The notes under the pieces are model-generated. The model saw only the letters and a list, made by a program, of their open reading frames with translations. It did no database searches and was not told the origin of the DNA. Both the position numbers and the translations under genes were made by a program. 58,614 nt of DNA from NCBI GenBank assembly GCA_016928995.1, contig JAFGJS010000038.1, positions 1-58,614 on the forward strand, in the 5' to 3' direction. The stretch is from Candidatus Sumerlaeota bacterium (GTDB lineage Bacteria > Sumerlaeota > Sumerlaeia > JAFGJS01). Of the stretch, positions 46,739-54,950 are shown in pieces (position 1 is the first letter of the stretch; each line of letters opens with the position of its first letter).

Positions 46739-49222
46739 ATGCGCATCGCAAAATATTCGTCATATTGCATATGCGTTGTTTTTTTAATTCTTACAAATTC
46801 AGGGAGGCCGGGGGAAGTGAGACTCACAATCGAAGCTGGAAAATTCGGAGCGCCCATCAGTCCGATGATGCATGGCGTTTTCTTCGAAGACATCAACTAC
46901 GGCGCCGACGGCGGCCTGTATGCGGAACTCGTGCAGAATCGTTCGTTCGAGCACGCCGATTCGTTCTACGCCTGGGAAAAAGTCAACAACGGCGGCGACG
47001 GCGAAATCACGCTCGAAACCGACGATCCGCTCAATGTCAACAACAAGCATTTTGTGCGCTTCAAGGTCCGCGACGACGGAGAGAAATTTGGACTGGTCAA
47101 CAGCGGCTTCGAAGGCATCCCGGTCGAAGCGGGAAAAAACTACCGTTTCTCCTTGTTCGTCCGGCGCGACTCGAGCTTCAGAGGGTACCTGAGCGTCGTC
47201 ATCGAAGATGAAAACGGCGCGCCGCTGGGCGAAGGAAAAGTCACCGTTTTCAGCCCAAGGTGGAAAAAAGCCAACGGCACGATTCGCGTCTCAGGCTCCA
47301 CGGACAACGCCCGGCTGGCCGTGTTGTGCCATGGCAAAGGGCAACTGGACATCGACTTTGTCTCGCTCTTTCCCGAAGACACATATAATCAGCGGGAAAA
47401 CGGCCTGCGCGCGGACATGGTGCAGATGCTGGCGGATATGAAACCCGGATTCGTCCGGTTTCCCGGCGGCTGCATCGTGGAGGGCAAAAACCTGGCCAAC
47501 GCATACCGCTGGAAAGACACGGTCGGCGATCCGGAGGAGCGCACGCAAAACTGGAATCGCTGGATGAATTCGCAGGAAGGCCGGGAAGCGCCGCAATATT
47601 ATCAATCCTACGGACTGGGTTTCTACGAGTATTTCCTGCTGTGCGAAGACATCGGCGCGGAGCCCGTGCCGGTGATCAACTGCGGCATGTCCTGCCAGTT
47701 CCAGGACGGAGAACTGGCGCCCATCCATCAATTGAAATACTATGTGCAGGACGCGCTGGACCTGATTGAGTTCGCCAACGGCCCGACAGACTCCAAGTGG
47801 GGCGGTTTGCGGGCTAAGATGGGGCATACCGAGCCGTTCGGCCTGAAGTATCTGGGCGTCGGCAACGAACAATGGGGCGAGGAATATTTCAATCGCTATC
47901 AGGTTTTCTACGACGAGATTAAAAAACAATATCCTTACATCACCCTGATCACCTCCTCCGGACCGGGAGTGGATGACGACCATTGGGAACTGGCATGGCG
48001 TAAATTTAAGACAGTGCCGGCGGATATCGTGGACGAGCATTATTACCGGCCGCCGCGCTGGTTCCAGGAACAAAGCTACCGTTACGACTCCTACGACCGC
48101 TCAGGGCCGAAGGTCTTCGCCGGCGAATTCGCCGCGCATGACGCCGGGAAGCGCAACACCCTGGAATGCGCCTTGAGCGAAGCCGCGTTCATGACCGGCC
48201 TGCTGCGCAACGCCGACGTGGTGACGATGGCTTGTTACGCTCCGCTGTTCAACAAAATCGGATTCAGCCAATGGACGCCCGATCTGATCTGGTTCGACAA
48301 CACCCGGATTTACGCCACGCCGTCGTATCATGTGCAGAAACTCTTCTCCCTGTACAAGGGCGACACGGTCTTGTCCGCGACAGTCTCGGAAATCAGCGAT
48401 TCCGCTCCGCCGCTGAACGGCATGATCGGCGTGGGGACATGGGGCACGCAAGCCGAGTTCGACGAAATCAAGGTCGTCGCCGAAGACGGCACAGTGCTGT
48501 ACCAGAGCGATTTCCAAAACATCGGCATGGAGAACTGGATCACGCGCAGAGGCGACTGGAAGATCGGCGACAATGGCTTTCTGCAGCAACTCGGCAATGA
48601 CCAGCCGGCCGAGGCGTATTTCGGCGATCATACCTGGACCAATTACACCTTGACCCTGAAAGCCCGCAAACTGGATGGAAATGAAGGCTTCCTGATTTCA
48701 TTCGCCGCCGACGCTGGCATCACGAAGTGCTGGTGGAATATCGGCGGTTGGGGCAATACAAATAATGCGATCGATTATCCCGGCATCTCCTTCAACCGCA
48801 TTAACGGCCGGATTGAAACTGGCCGCCTCTACGAACTTAAAGTCGAAGTCACAGGTCCGGCCGTAAAATGCTACATTGACGGTCAGCTGATTCAACAAGG
48901 CGTGCGGCAAGCTCCGCCGGTCACATACTCCCTGGTCTCTCTGGATCGCAAGACAAACGAAGTGATTGTAAAACTGGTTAACGTCACCGAGGAAACCTTC
49001 GAGGGCACAGTGGACCTGCAAGGATGGGGCAGCCTGCCAAGCGAAGCCAGCGTCATCATGCTGACATCTGAAAATATGAGCGATGAAAACTCGATGGAAG
49101 AGCCCGACAAAGTCGCACCGACCGAAAAGTCGGTTGCTATCGCAGGGACTGAAATTCAATACACATTTCCGCCCCATTCCTTTACGCTCATGCGCATCCC
49201 CCTGGCAGGCGGAGCGCGATAG
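46739..49222 (+). CDS. secreted GH51 alpha-L-arabinofuranosidase
   Basis: Releases arabinose from arabinan or arabinoxylan. About 827 residues: a signal peptide, the typical start FGAPISPMMHGVFFEDINYGADGGLYAEL, an N-terminal beta-sandwich, then the catalytic barrel. The acid/base Glu is about residue 377 (GNEQWG) and the nucleophile about residue 463 (VFAGEF). A concanavalin/LamG-like domain (residues ~560-720, from SAPPLNGMIGVGTWG to YIDGQLIQQG) is inserted before the end of the C-terminal jelly roll. ATG 46739 follows GAGGAGG. Linked by function to the GH1 gene downstream. Confidence 0.92.
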   Translation: MRIAKYSSYCICVVFLILTNSGRPGEVRLTIEAGKFGAPISPMMHGVFFEDINYGADGGLYAELVQNRSFEHADSFYAWEKVNNGGDGEITLETDDPLNVNNKHFVRFKVRDDGEKFGLVNSGFEGIPVEAGKNYRFSLFVRRDSSFRGYLSVVIEDENGAPLGEGKVTVFSPRWKKANGTIRVSGSTDNARLAVLCHGKGQLDIDFVSLFPEDTYNQRENGLRADMVQMLADMKPGFVRFPGGCIVEGKNLANAYRWKDTVGDPEERTQNWNRWMNSQEGREAPQYYQSYGLGFYEYFLLCEDIGAEPVPVINCGMSCQFQDGELAPIHQLKYYVQDALDLIEFANGPTDSKWGGLRAKMGHTEPFGLKYLGVGNEQWGEEYFNRYQVFYDEIKKQYPYITLITSSGPGVDDDHWELAWRKFKTVPADIVDEHYYRPPRWFQEQSYRYDSYDRSGPKVFAGEFAAHDAGKRNTLECALSEAAFMTGLLRNADVVTMACYAPLFNKIGFSQWTPDLIWFDNTRIYATPSYHVQKLFSLYKGDTVLSATVSEISDSAPPLNGMIGVGTWGTQAEFDEIKVVAEDGTVLYQSDFQNIGMENWITRRGDWKIGDNGFLQQLGNDQPAEAYFGDHTWTNYTLTLKARKLDGNEGFLISFAADAGITKCWWNIGGWGNTNNAIDYPGISFNRINGRIETGRLYELKVEVTGPAVKCYIDGQLIQQGVRQAPPVTYSLVSLDRKTNEVIVKLVNVTEETFEGTVDLQGWGSLPSEASVIMLTSENMSDENSMEEPDKVAPTEKSVAIAGTEIQYTFPPHSFTLMRIPLAGGAR

Positions 49223-49258
49223 GTTAGCTGTGTAAATAACGCGTTTCGATTCAAAACA

Positions 49259-49298
49259 AACGGGGCATGCCGTCATTAATGTGCCGGCATGCCCCGTT
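49259..49298. terminator. bidirectional terminator between GH51 and DUF1080 genes
   Basis: AACGGGGCATGCCG and its exact complement form a 14-base-pair stem with a 12-base loop. It lies between two convergent genes and would serve both. Confidence 0.82.
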
Positions 49299-49320
49299 GC
49301 TTTATAAAGCTACTATTGCC

Positions 49321-50085
49321 TTATTGCTGATCCGCGGAATCGAGCGTCCGGATTTTCACGCTCTTGAAATAAAACACGCTCTTCGGATCATGCGCCTGCA
49401 ACGCGATGGCGCCGCCCTCAGGTTTGAGCAAACGTCCCTCGCGCTCCTTCGGCCGCTGAGGCTTTTCCGCTTCCGTATAATCAACCACCGTCTTACCGTC
49501 GATCTTCACCGTGATCCGCTTGCCTTGCACCAGAAGGTTCAGCGTGAACCACTGCGTCTCATCGACCGGAGACTCGTCCAGATCGGCGATGGCGTACAAT
49601 CCGCCGGTCTTGCGCGGATCTTGCTTCCCGTTATTCAGCTGTACCTCATAACCGGAATAAAGCGCCGAGCTGTTCTCTTTCTGTTTCCAATCCGTATGAA
49701 AAAAAACGCCGGAATTCGACTCCGGCTCGCAACGCGCCACGATTTCAAGTTCAAAATCCTTGAACTTGAAATACTCCCCTTCCGGACTATCGCCGACATA
49801 GAACAAATGCGACGAACCGCCTGCCGCCTGCGCGCGAAGGAGTCCGTCTTCCACGCGAAACGAATCCGGCTTCCGGTTCGCCTTCCAACCGGTCAAATCC
49901 TTGCCGTTGAATAACTCCAGCCATTCGCCCGTTTTCTGATCGGCATCGATTTCCGGTTTACGCTCTCTCTTGCTGTCCGTGCTCTGCAATTCGCTCTCCG
50001 CGAAATAATGCGTGGCGCCCAAAACCGCGAACAGCGTCACGGCCATGAAAAGATTGCCTTGCATCAGAACCGAATTCCGGAGCAT
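49321..50085 (-). CDS. DUF1080 (3-keto-disaccharide hydrolase-like) secreted protein
   Basis: About 254 residues: a signal peptide (FMAVTLFAVLGATHYFAES), then a concanavalin-like beta-sandwich with the DUF1080 hallmarks LFNGKDLTGWKAN, SFRVEDGLLRA, KDFELEIVARCEPESNSGVF and the closing FYFKSVKIRTL. Relatives are abundant in Planctomycetes and Verrucomicrobia, and some hydrolyse 3-keto-glycosides. I choose the ATG at 50085, after GAGG; ATGs at 50100 and 50124 are alternatives. Confidence 0.87.
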   Translation of the reverse strand: MLRNSVLMQGNLFMAVTLFAVLGATHYFAESELQSTDSKRERKPEIDADQKTGEWLELFNGKDLTGWKANRKPDSFRVEDGLLRAQAAGGSSHLFYVGDSPEGEYFKFKDFELEIVARCEPESNSGVFFHTDWKQKENSSALYSGYEVQLNNGKQDPRKTGGLYAIADLDESPVDETQWFTLNLLVQGKRITVKIDGKTVVDYTEAEKPQRPKEREGRLLKPEGGAIALQAHDPKSVFYFKSVKIRTLDSADQQ

Positions 50086-50158
50086 TGCAGTTCGCCTCAT
50101 ACTTCTAGCCCGATTTCTCATCACTCAGCACGTTTTCGGCTGTGAGAAATTGTCACAC

Positions 50159-50250
50159 TTGCTCGTGCTCTTGCTCTTGCTCTTGCTCTTCCTGCCCAAC
50201 CACACACTGTTTTTTTTGAGTGAGAGCAGAAGCAAGAGCAAGAGCAAGAA
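50159..50250. repeat. inverted hexanucleotide repeat pair (TTGCTC / GAGCAA), second locus
   Basis: The left arm (50159-50192) is TTGCTCGTGCTCTTGCTCTT and onward; the right arm (50218-50250) carries GAGAGCAGAAGCAAGAGCAA and onward. They face each other across about 26 bases. The unit and orientation are those of the locus at 14253-14381. It fills the space between the DUF1080 gene and the uvrD gene's 3' end. Confidence 0.85.
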
Positions 50251-50308
50251 TATTCGGTTTCAAGCACGATACAATTACAATTTAATTCACCGTGGCGAGA
50301 AGACCGTG

Positions 50309-52615
50309 CTAAGCCTCAATCACTTTAAGCCGGGCGAAGCGCGCATAAAGCGTTTCCTCGCTGCCGTCCTCGAACAGCACGCTCAGCTTGCGATCATCGC
50401 CGGCGTTTTCGGCGCTCAGAATCTCGCCCACGCCAAGCAGCGGATGCCGCACCCGGACGCCCGGCCGGAGTTCGTCCGTCCCGGCGGTTTTCTCCTCATC
50501 GCGGCGTTGCCGCGCACGCCGGCGCGCGTCGATAATCCGCTCATCCAGCCGCCGCTGCGCCTCGCGCTCCGCCGATTTCATCCCGCCGATCAGCAAATCC
50601 TCGTCGTCCCCCACCGCCTCCCGCACGACATCCTCGCGAAGCTGCCGTCGCACCGCGCAAAAATCGCTCACCGCGTTGTAATCCATCTCGTCGACGTCCT
50701 CGATCTTCTCGCGCGGCAATTCCCGCAAAAACATCGACGGCTGATTCCAGCTTTGACGGCCGTTGTAAAATCGAGAATCCGCCCGGCTCAGCACACACAT
50801 GTCCTTCGCTCGCGTCAGCGCCACATAAAACAACCGCCGCTCCTCCTCCAAACTCCCCTCCTCAATCGAACGGCGATTGGGGAAAATCTCATTGTCCATG
50901 CCCATCAGAAACACGCAGGAAAATTCAAGCCCTTTCGCCGCGTGCACCGTCATCAGACTTACCGCCCCGGCCTTCTGGTCGAAGTCGTCCGTCGCCGAAG
51001 TCAGGCTCACCATCTCCAGGTAGTCGTCCAGCGTCGCGTTGAGGTATTCCTTCTCCCACTGCACGATCGACGCCTTGAGCTCATCGATATTCTCGCGCCG
51101 TGTCACCACCTCGATGGCGTTCTCATCGCCCAACGCCTCGATATAACCCGTGTCGCTCAGGATGCGCTCCAGCAGCGTCGAAGGCGAAAGTTTCCCCACG
51201 TCCGCACGCCACGTTTCGAGCAAGCCGAGAAATTCCGCAACGCTCTTCTTGCCGCCGCGCGGCAAACGATTCTCCGCCGCCATCTGCTTCAGCGTCACGA
51301 ACATCGTCTGATTCTTCGCGCCCGCCTCCTCCAGCACTGCGTCGATGCTCTTCTGCCCGATCCCCCGGCGCGGCGTGTTGATCACACGCAGCATGGAAAT
51401 GTCGTTGTTCGGATTCGCCGCCAGCTTCATGTAGCTCAGCAAATCCTTGATCTCCATCCGGTCATAGAAGCGGATGCCGCCGATCATGCGGTACGGCACG
51501 CTCCACTCCCGCATGCGATCCTCCACGACCCGGCTGAGCGCATTCGCCCGGAAAAACACCGCGATTTCATGATACGGCAGCCCGTGGCTGTCGTGCAGCT
51601 CCTGAATACGGCTCACCACCTCGCCCGCCTCATCGCGATCCGTACGCGCGCGGATCAGGTAAAGCGGCGGCCCGTCCGGACGTTCCGTCCAGAGCGTCTT
51701 GCCCAGCCGCTCTCGGTTGCGCTCGATCACATGCGACGCGGCCGACAGGATATTGCCGTGCGACCGGTAGTTCTGCTCCAGCCGGATCAGCCGCGCCTCC
51801 GGGAAATTCTCCCGGAAATCCAGCAGGTTGCTGATCTCCGCCCCACGCCAGGAGTAGATGCTCTGATCCTCGTCGCCCACCACGCACAGGTTGCGATGCT
51901 CCCGCGCCAGCGCCGCCAGCAACTGGTACTGCACAAAATTCGTATCCTGATACTCGTCCACCATGATGTACGGCCAGCGCGCCGCCCACTCCTGCCGCGC
52001 CTCGTCATTGCCCTGAAACAGCTCCACGCACTTCAGGATCAAATCCTCGAAGTCGCACGCGTCGCTGCGCGCCATCACCTTGTTGTACGCCTCGAAGATG
52101 CGCACGTATTCCTGCTCGTGCTTCGATTGCAGGATGCGCCCCACGTCGCTCGGGCCCAGCATGCGCATCTTCGCCTGATTGATGATCCACTGCGCCTGCC
52201 GCGGCTTGATTTCCTTGTCGTCGATGCCGAGCTCGCGCACCACCGTCTTGACCACCGCGTGCTGATCATGCTCGTCGCAGATCGTGAAGTTCGCCGTCAG
52301 CCCCACGCGCGTCGCCTCGCGCCGCAGCACGCCCGCGCACGTCGAATGAAACGTCGAGATCGACAGCCGCCCAGGCGTCTTCTCGCCGATCAGCCGCGCC
52401 ACGCGCTCGCGCATCTCCTCCGCCGCTTTGTTCGTGAAGGTCACAGCCAGGATATTCCACGGCGCCACGCCGCACTCCCGCACCAGGTACGCAACCCGGT
52501 ACGTGATGACGCGCGTCTTCCCACTCCCCGCCCCCGCGATGACGAGGGCCGGCCCATCCACATGCGTCACCGCCTCCCGCTGCGGCGGATTCAAAATGTC
52601 CAGCCAATCATTCAT
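50309..52615 (-). CDS. UvrD/PcrA-type superfamily 1 DNA helicase
   Basis: A 3'-5' helicase for nucleotide-excision and mismatch repair or for clearing replication forks. The 768 residues contain the Q motif NPPQREAV, Walker A AGAGSGKTRVIT, TFTNKAAEEMRERV, motif II VDEYQDTN, motif III VGDEDQSIYSWRGAE, LEQNYRS and motif V LMTVHAAKGLEF. The C-terminal ~60 residues include GVRVRHPLLGVGEILSAE, the PcrA-type RNA-polymerase-binding tail. Its start is duplicated: two identical 21-base units each encode MNDWLDI, so ATG 52615 or 52636 can be used. Confidence 0.93.
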   Translation of the reverse strand: MNDWLDILNPPQREAVTHVDGPALVIAGAGSGKTRVITYRVAYLVRECGVAPWNILAVTFTNKAAEEMRERVARLIGEKTPGRLSISTFHSTCAGVLRREATRVGLTANFTICDEHDQHAVVKTVVRELGIDDKEIKPRQAQWIINQAKMRMLGPSDVGRILQSKHEQEYVRIFEAYNKVMARSDACDFEDLILKCVELFQGNDEARQEWAARWPYIMVDEYQDTNFVQYQLLAALAREHRNLCVVGDEDQSIYSWRGAEISNLLDFRENFPEARLIRLEQNYRSHGNILSAASHVIERNRERLGKTLWTERPDGPPLYLIRARTDRDEAGEVVSRIQELHDSHGLPYHEIAVFFRANALSRVVEDRMREWSVPYRMIGGIRFYDRMEIKDLLSYMKLAANPNNDISMLRVINTPRRGIGQKSIDAVLEEAGAKNQTMFVTLKQMAAENRLPRGGKKSVAEFLGLLETWRADVGKLSPSTLLERILSDTGYIEALGDENAIEVVTRRENIDELKASIVQWEKEYLNATLDDYLEMVSLTSATDDFDQKAGAVSLMTVHAAKGLEFSCVFLMGMDNEIFPNRRSIEEGSLEEERRLFYVALTRAKDMCVLSRADSRFYNGRQSWNQPSMFLRELPREKIEDVDEMDYNAVSDFCAVRRQLREDVVREAVGDDEDLLIGGMKSAEREAQRRLDERIIDARRRARQRRDEEKTAGTDELRPGVRVRHPLLGVGEILSAENAGDDRKLSVLFEDGSEETLYARFARLKVIEA

Positions 52616-52636
52616 AATGTCCAGCCAATCATTCAT
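52595..52636 (-). repeat. exact 21-base tandem duplication of the helicase start
   Basis: The unit ATGAATGATTGGCTGGACAT plus one T occurs twice in a row, at 52636-52616 and 52615-52595, without a difference. Both are in frame. The downstream ATG gains a weak GGA ribosome site from the upstream unit. Confidence 0.95.
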
Positions 52637-52825
52637 AATGCGGCAGCATAGAGCCACCCAAAGCAACACGCCACATTTTTCTCACCGGCATGCAATGTCG
52701 AAAATCGTGGAAAAACCGCCCTCGACGCGAACACTCCTCGGAACAAAGCGCTTCACCCACATTCGACTTGCTGTCCACAAGCTGCGCTTGTTACCGTCAA
52801 TCCGAAATATGTGAGAGTCGCGATT

Positions 52826-53740
52826 ATGCAAAAAGAAACTGTACAATTTATCCAATCTGCACTGCCGAAAGGCCGGACTGTCTTCTACAGTTTTCCGGAC
52901 CGATATGCTTTGCTGTTGCTGCAATATATCGTAGGCGATAGCGGGAAATCCGTTTCAGCATTGAAACGCAGTGGATTTGCGCCCCTGCTAAACAAAAACT
53001 ACACGAAACAGGTTTTATCGACCTTGAGTTCTGACAAACTCAAGTCAGACGATCTGCAGAGATTCTGGCCAGACAGTCACGAAGCATTCCGCCTGACCCT
53101 TGGTTCCTGGCCAGAATTGGACGAAAAACCAAGAAAGTCATGGGATCAAACCACCCGATGGGGGTGGAATGTTGTTTTACAGCTCAATTTTGCCTCAATC
53201 CACATTAGAAAATTAAAAGAACTCGTCGCCGATTGGAAAGCACCTCTGGAATTCAGTGGACATCCAATCTCCCAAGGCAACGAGCTCACCTTGGCATGGT
53301 CGAGAATTGATCTCGATTTCGAAACCGGCGAAGCGCTCATTGAAGAAATTCAATCGGACTGGGTGCGCGACGTAAAATACTACACATATGCATCCTGGAG
53401 GGAAGATCATAAATCCTGGCATGAGTATTTCGAAAAAGTTCTTAGACACGAAACGAAAAGGTGGGCGGAGACCATGCTGACAGCCGCAATTTGGTTCTTG
53501 GTTGAAGAGCTTGGGTTGAAAACGATATTTTATCACACTCACGAGACCGGAAGCAAATTGAAAAGAATCTCCGATGTTCATCCACCCAAATCAATCTACT
53601 CCGATCTGCCAAGGAAATTCTGTTTCCAGGTCACGCACAACGGTCCGTTATTCATACGAGATTCAGCAAGACGGGAGCTTCGAAAATACTTCACAGATCC
53701 TGACACAAAATGGCACATCCTAAATTTAAATGCTACATGA
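52826..53740 (+). CDS. hypothetical protein with EIQSDW motif, partner of radical SAM gene
   Basis: About 304 residues, no signal peptide. The C-terminal two thirds carry a conserved-looking core: FETGEALIEEIQSDWVRDV, then YFEKVLRHETKRWAETMLTA, then ELGLKTIFYHTHETGSKLKR and DLPRKFCFQVTHNGPLF. I recall unannotated proteins with the same EIQSDW ... FYHT.ETG ... DLPR.F.F order but cannot give a function. ATG 52826 is preferred (GAGAG upstream); a GTG at 52811 is also in frame. The gene is clearly AT-rich against its neighbours. Its TGA overlaps an ATG (ATGA) that leads into the radical SAM gene. Confidence 0.75.
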   Translation: MQKETVQFIQSALPKGRTVFYSFPDRYALLLLQYIVGDSGKSVSALKRSGFAPLLNKNYTKQVLSTLSSDKLKSDDLQRFWPDSHEAFRLTLGSWPELDEKPRKSWDQTTRWGWNVVLQLNFASIHIRKLKELVADWKAPLEFSGHPISQGNELTLAWSRIDLDFETGEALIEEIQSDWVRDVKYYTYASWREDHKSWHEYFEKVLRHETKRWAETMLTAAIWFLVEELGLKTIFYHTHETGSKLKRISDVHPPKSIYSDLPRKFCFQVTHNGPLFIRDSARRELRKYFTDPDTKWHILNLNAT

Positions 53741-53949
53741 TTGACGGAGACATCTATGATATTGTTAAATTCAAACAGCATTCAAAAAATAAAAAATGCC
53801 CGATAAAGAGATTCATCGCAGAAGACCGACAAAGCCATCGCTTCGATTCGTGCGCGCAATCAACTTTGAGCTCACATATCAATGCAACATGTCATGCACA
53901 CACTGTATTCAGCAGAGAATTCGGAACTCTAGAGATTCCACTTGGATAA
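53737..53949 (+). other. short coupled frame between EIQSDW gene and radical SAM gene
   Basis: A 70-codon frame that starts at the ATGA overlap with the EIQSDW gene (MIDGDIYDIVKFKQHSKNKK, then a tail) and overlaps the radical SAM gene in another frame. Around 53784-53796 it runs through A6-T-A6. A one-base backward slip at the second A run would join its first 20 codons to the radical SAM protein. It may be a small protein, the true N terminus of the enzyme, or nothing. Confidence 0.35.
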
Positions 53950-54896
53950 ATACCGATAGGGCGTCTCAAGCCTTATACGATGCCAAATCCTTAGGATTGA
54001 CTTCTTCTGGAGTCAATTTCACTGGCGGAGAGCCTTTCCTGTCTGGCAGCAACTTGCCGGAATTATTAAAAACTGCGCAATCATTGAAATTGAATACTCG
54101 GATTAACACAAATGCATGGTGGGGAAATGAACGGCATATTAATCTAGGATCTATTCGGTTTTCTTCATGCAGTCATGTTATTAGCTGGTTGCGAGAAATG
54201 GAAGTGGCAATATTGGCGCTCAGTTTTGACAAGCGTTATGATGATAATCCACTCTATTGGAATCGTATTATTTCAGTTATACGTGAGTGTGAAAACCAAG
54301 GGCAACATTATCAAATTGTAATAACTGGAGCAAAGCAGGAGGAAATAGAACATGCATGGTGTAAACTTACCGAAATTGAAGGCATAACTCCGAACCACAT
54401 GATACCGGTGCATATGGAAATAGTGGACCTGGGAGCAGCCGCTAATCTTCAGGATAAAGACATTTCGAATGGCTCATCATGTAGTGGAAAGGGATTCTAC
54501 CGTCCCAACTTCCTTCATATTAATCCGACGGGAGGTGTTCGCACTTGTTTATATGCGCCGGGTTCTCAGTGGTTGGGCAACATATATACACACTCGCTAA
54601 TAGATATTTGCAACGAGTTTGAAAATAATTTTGTTGTGATGACTTTTTGCCGAAACACGCTTGATCAATTAACCGACACGTACTTAACGAAATATGTAGA
54701 AAACGGATATCAACTACCGAAGCATCCTTGCGCTTCTTCTGTGTTGATTGTTAGAGCGATTGAGGATCAGCATTTTTTTGAGCAACAAAAAGGCAGAATT
54801 TCTACAGCGGATGAATCAAATATGATCGTCAAAAGCATCGCTGAGGATTATAATCTTTATGATCAAAATTTTTCAGCAGACGGCTCCAGTGAATAA
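53796..54896 (+). CDS. radical SAM protein with extra C-terminal cysteines
   Basis: A 366-residue enzyme. The radical SAM cluster motif is CNMSCTHC near residue 30, followed by the SAM-binding GVNFTGGEPFL. After the barrel, further Cys occur (NGSSCSGKGF, GGVRTCLYAP, FCRNT, HPCASS), like the auxiliary-cluster region of SPASM or Twitch enzymes that modify peptides. The pattern INPTGGVRTCLYAPGS fits. No precursor peptide was found. AT-rich like its upstream partner, with which it forms a pair; no ribosome site precedes 53796, so coupling or a frame fusion is likely. Confidence 0.85.
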   Translation: MPDKEIHRRRPTKPSLRFVRAINFELTYQCNMSCTHCIQQRIRNSRDSTWINTDRASQALYDAKSLGLTSSGVNFTGGEPFLSGSNLPELLKTAQSLKLNTRINTNAWWGNERHINLGSIRFSSCSHVISWLREMEVAILALSFDKRYDDNPLYWNRIISVIRECENQGQHYQIVITGAKQEEIEHAWCKLTEIEGITPNHMIPVHMEIVDLGAAANLQDKDISNGSSCSGKGFYRPNFLHINPTGGVRTCLYAPGSQWLGNIYTHSLIDICNEFENNFVVMTFCRNTLDQLTDTYLTKYVENGYQLPKHPCASSVLIVRAIEDQHFFEQQKGRISTADESNMIVKSIAEDYNLYDQNFSADGSSE

Positions 54897-54934
54897 ACCA
54901 CAGAAATTGGGATACCCTCTGTGCTCTCTGTGGT
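54897..54934. repeat. ACCACAGA hairpin between convergent genes
   Basis: ACCACAGA and TCTGTGGT enclose 22 bases in which CTCTGTG occurs again. It begins at the stop of the radical SAM gene and lies just before the end of the GH1 gene. Same vocabulary as the words at 29070-29101. Confidence 0.75.
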
Positions 54935-54950
54935 GAAAATACTACTACTA

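Noticed and set aside
50012-52651. An 879-codon open frame on the plus strand opposite the uvrD gene
   Set aside because: It is Arg/His/Leu/Pro-rich with no recognisable domain and mirrors the third-position GC bias of the real helicase on the other strand, so I take it as a shadow.
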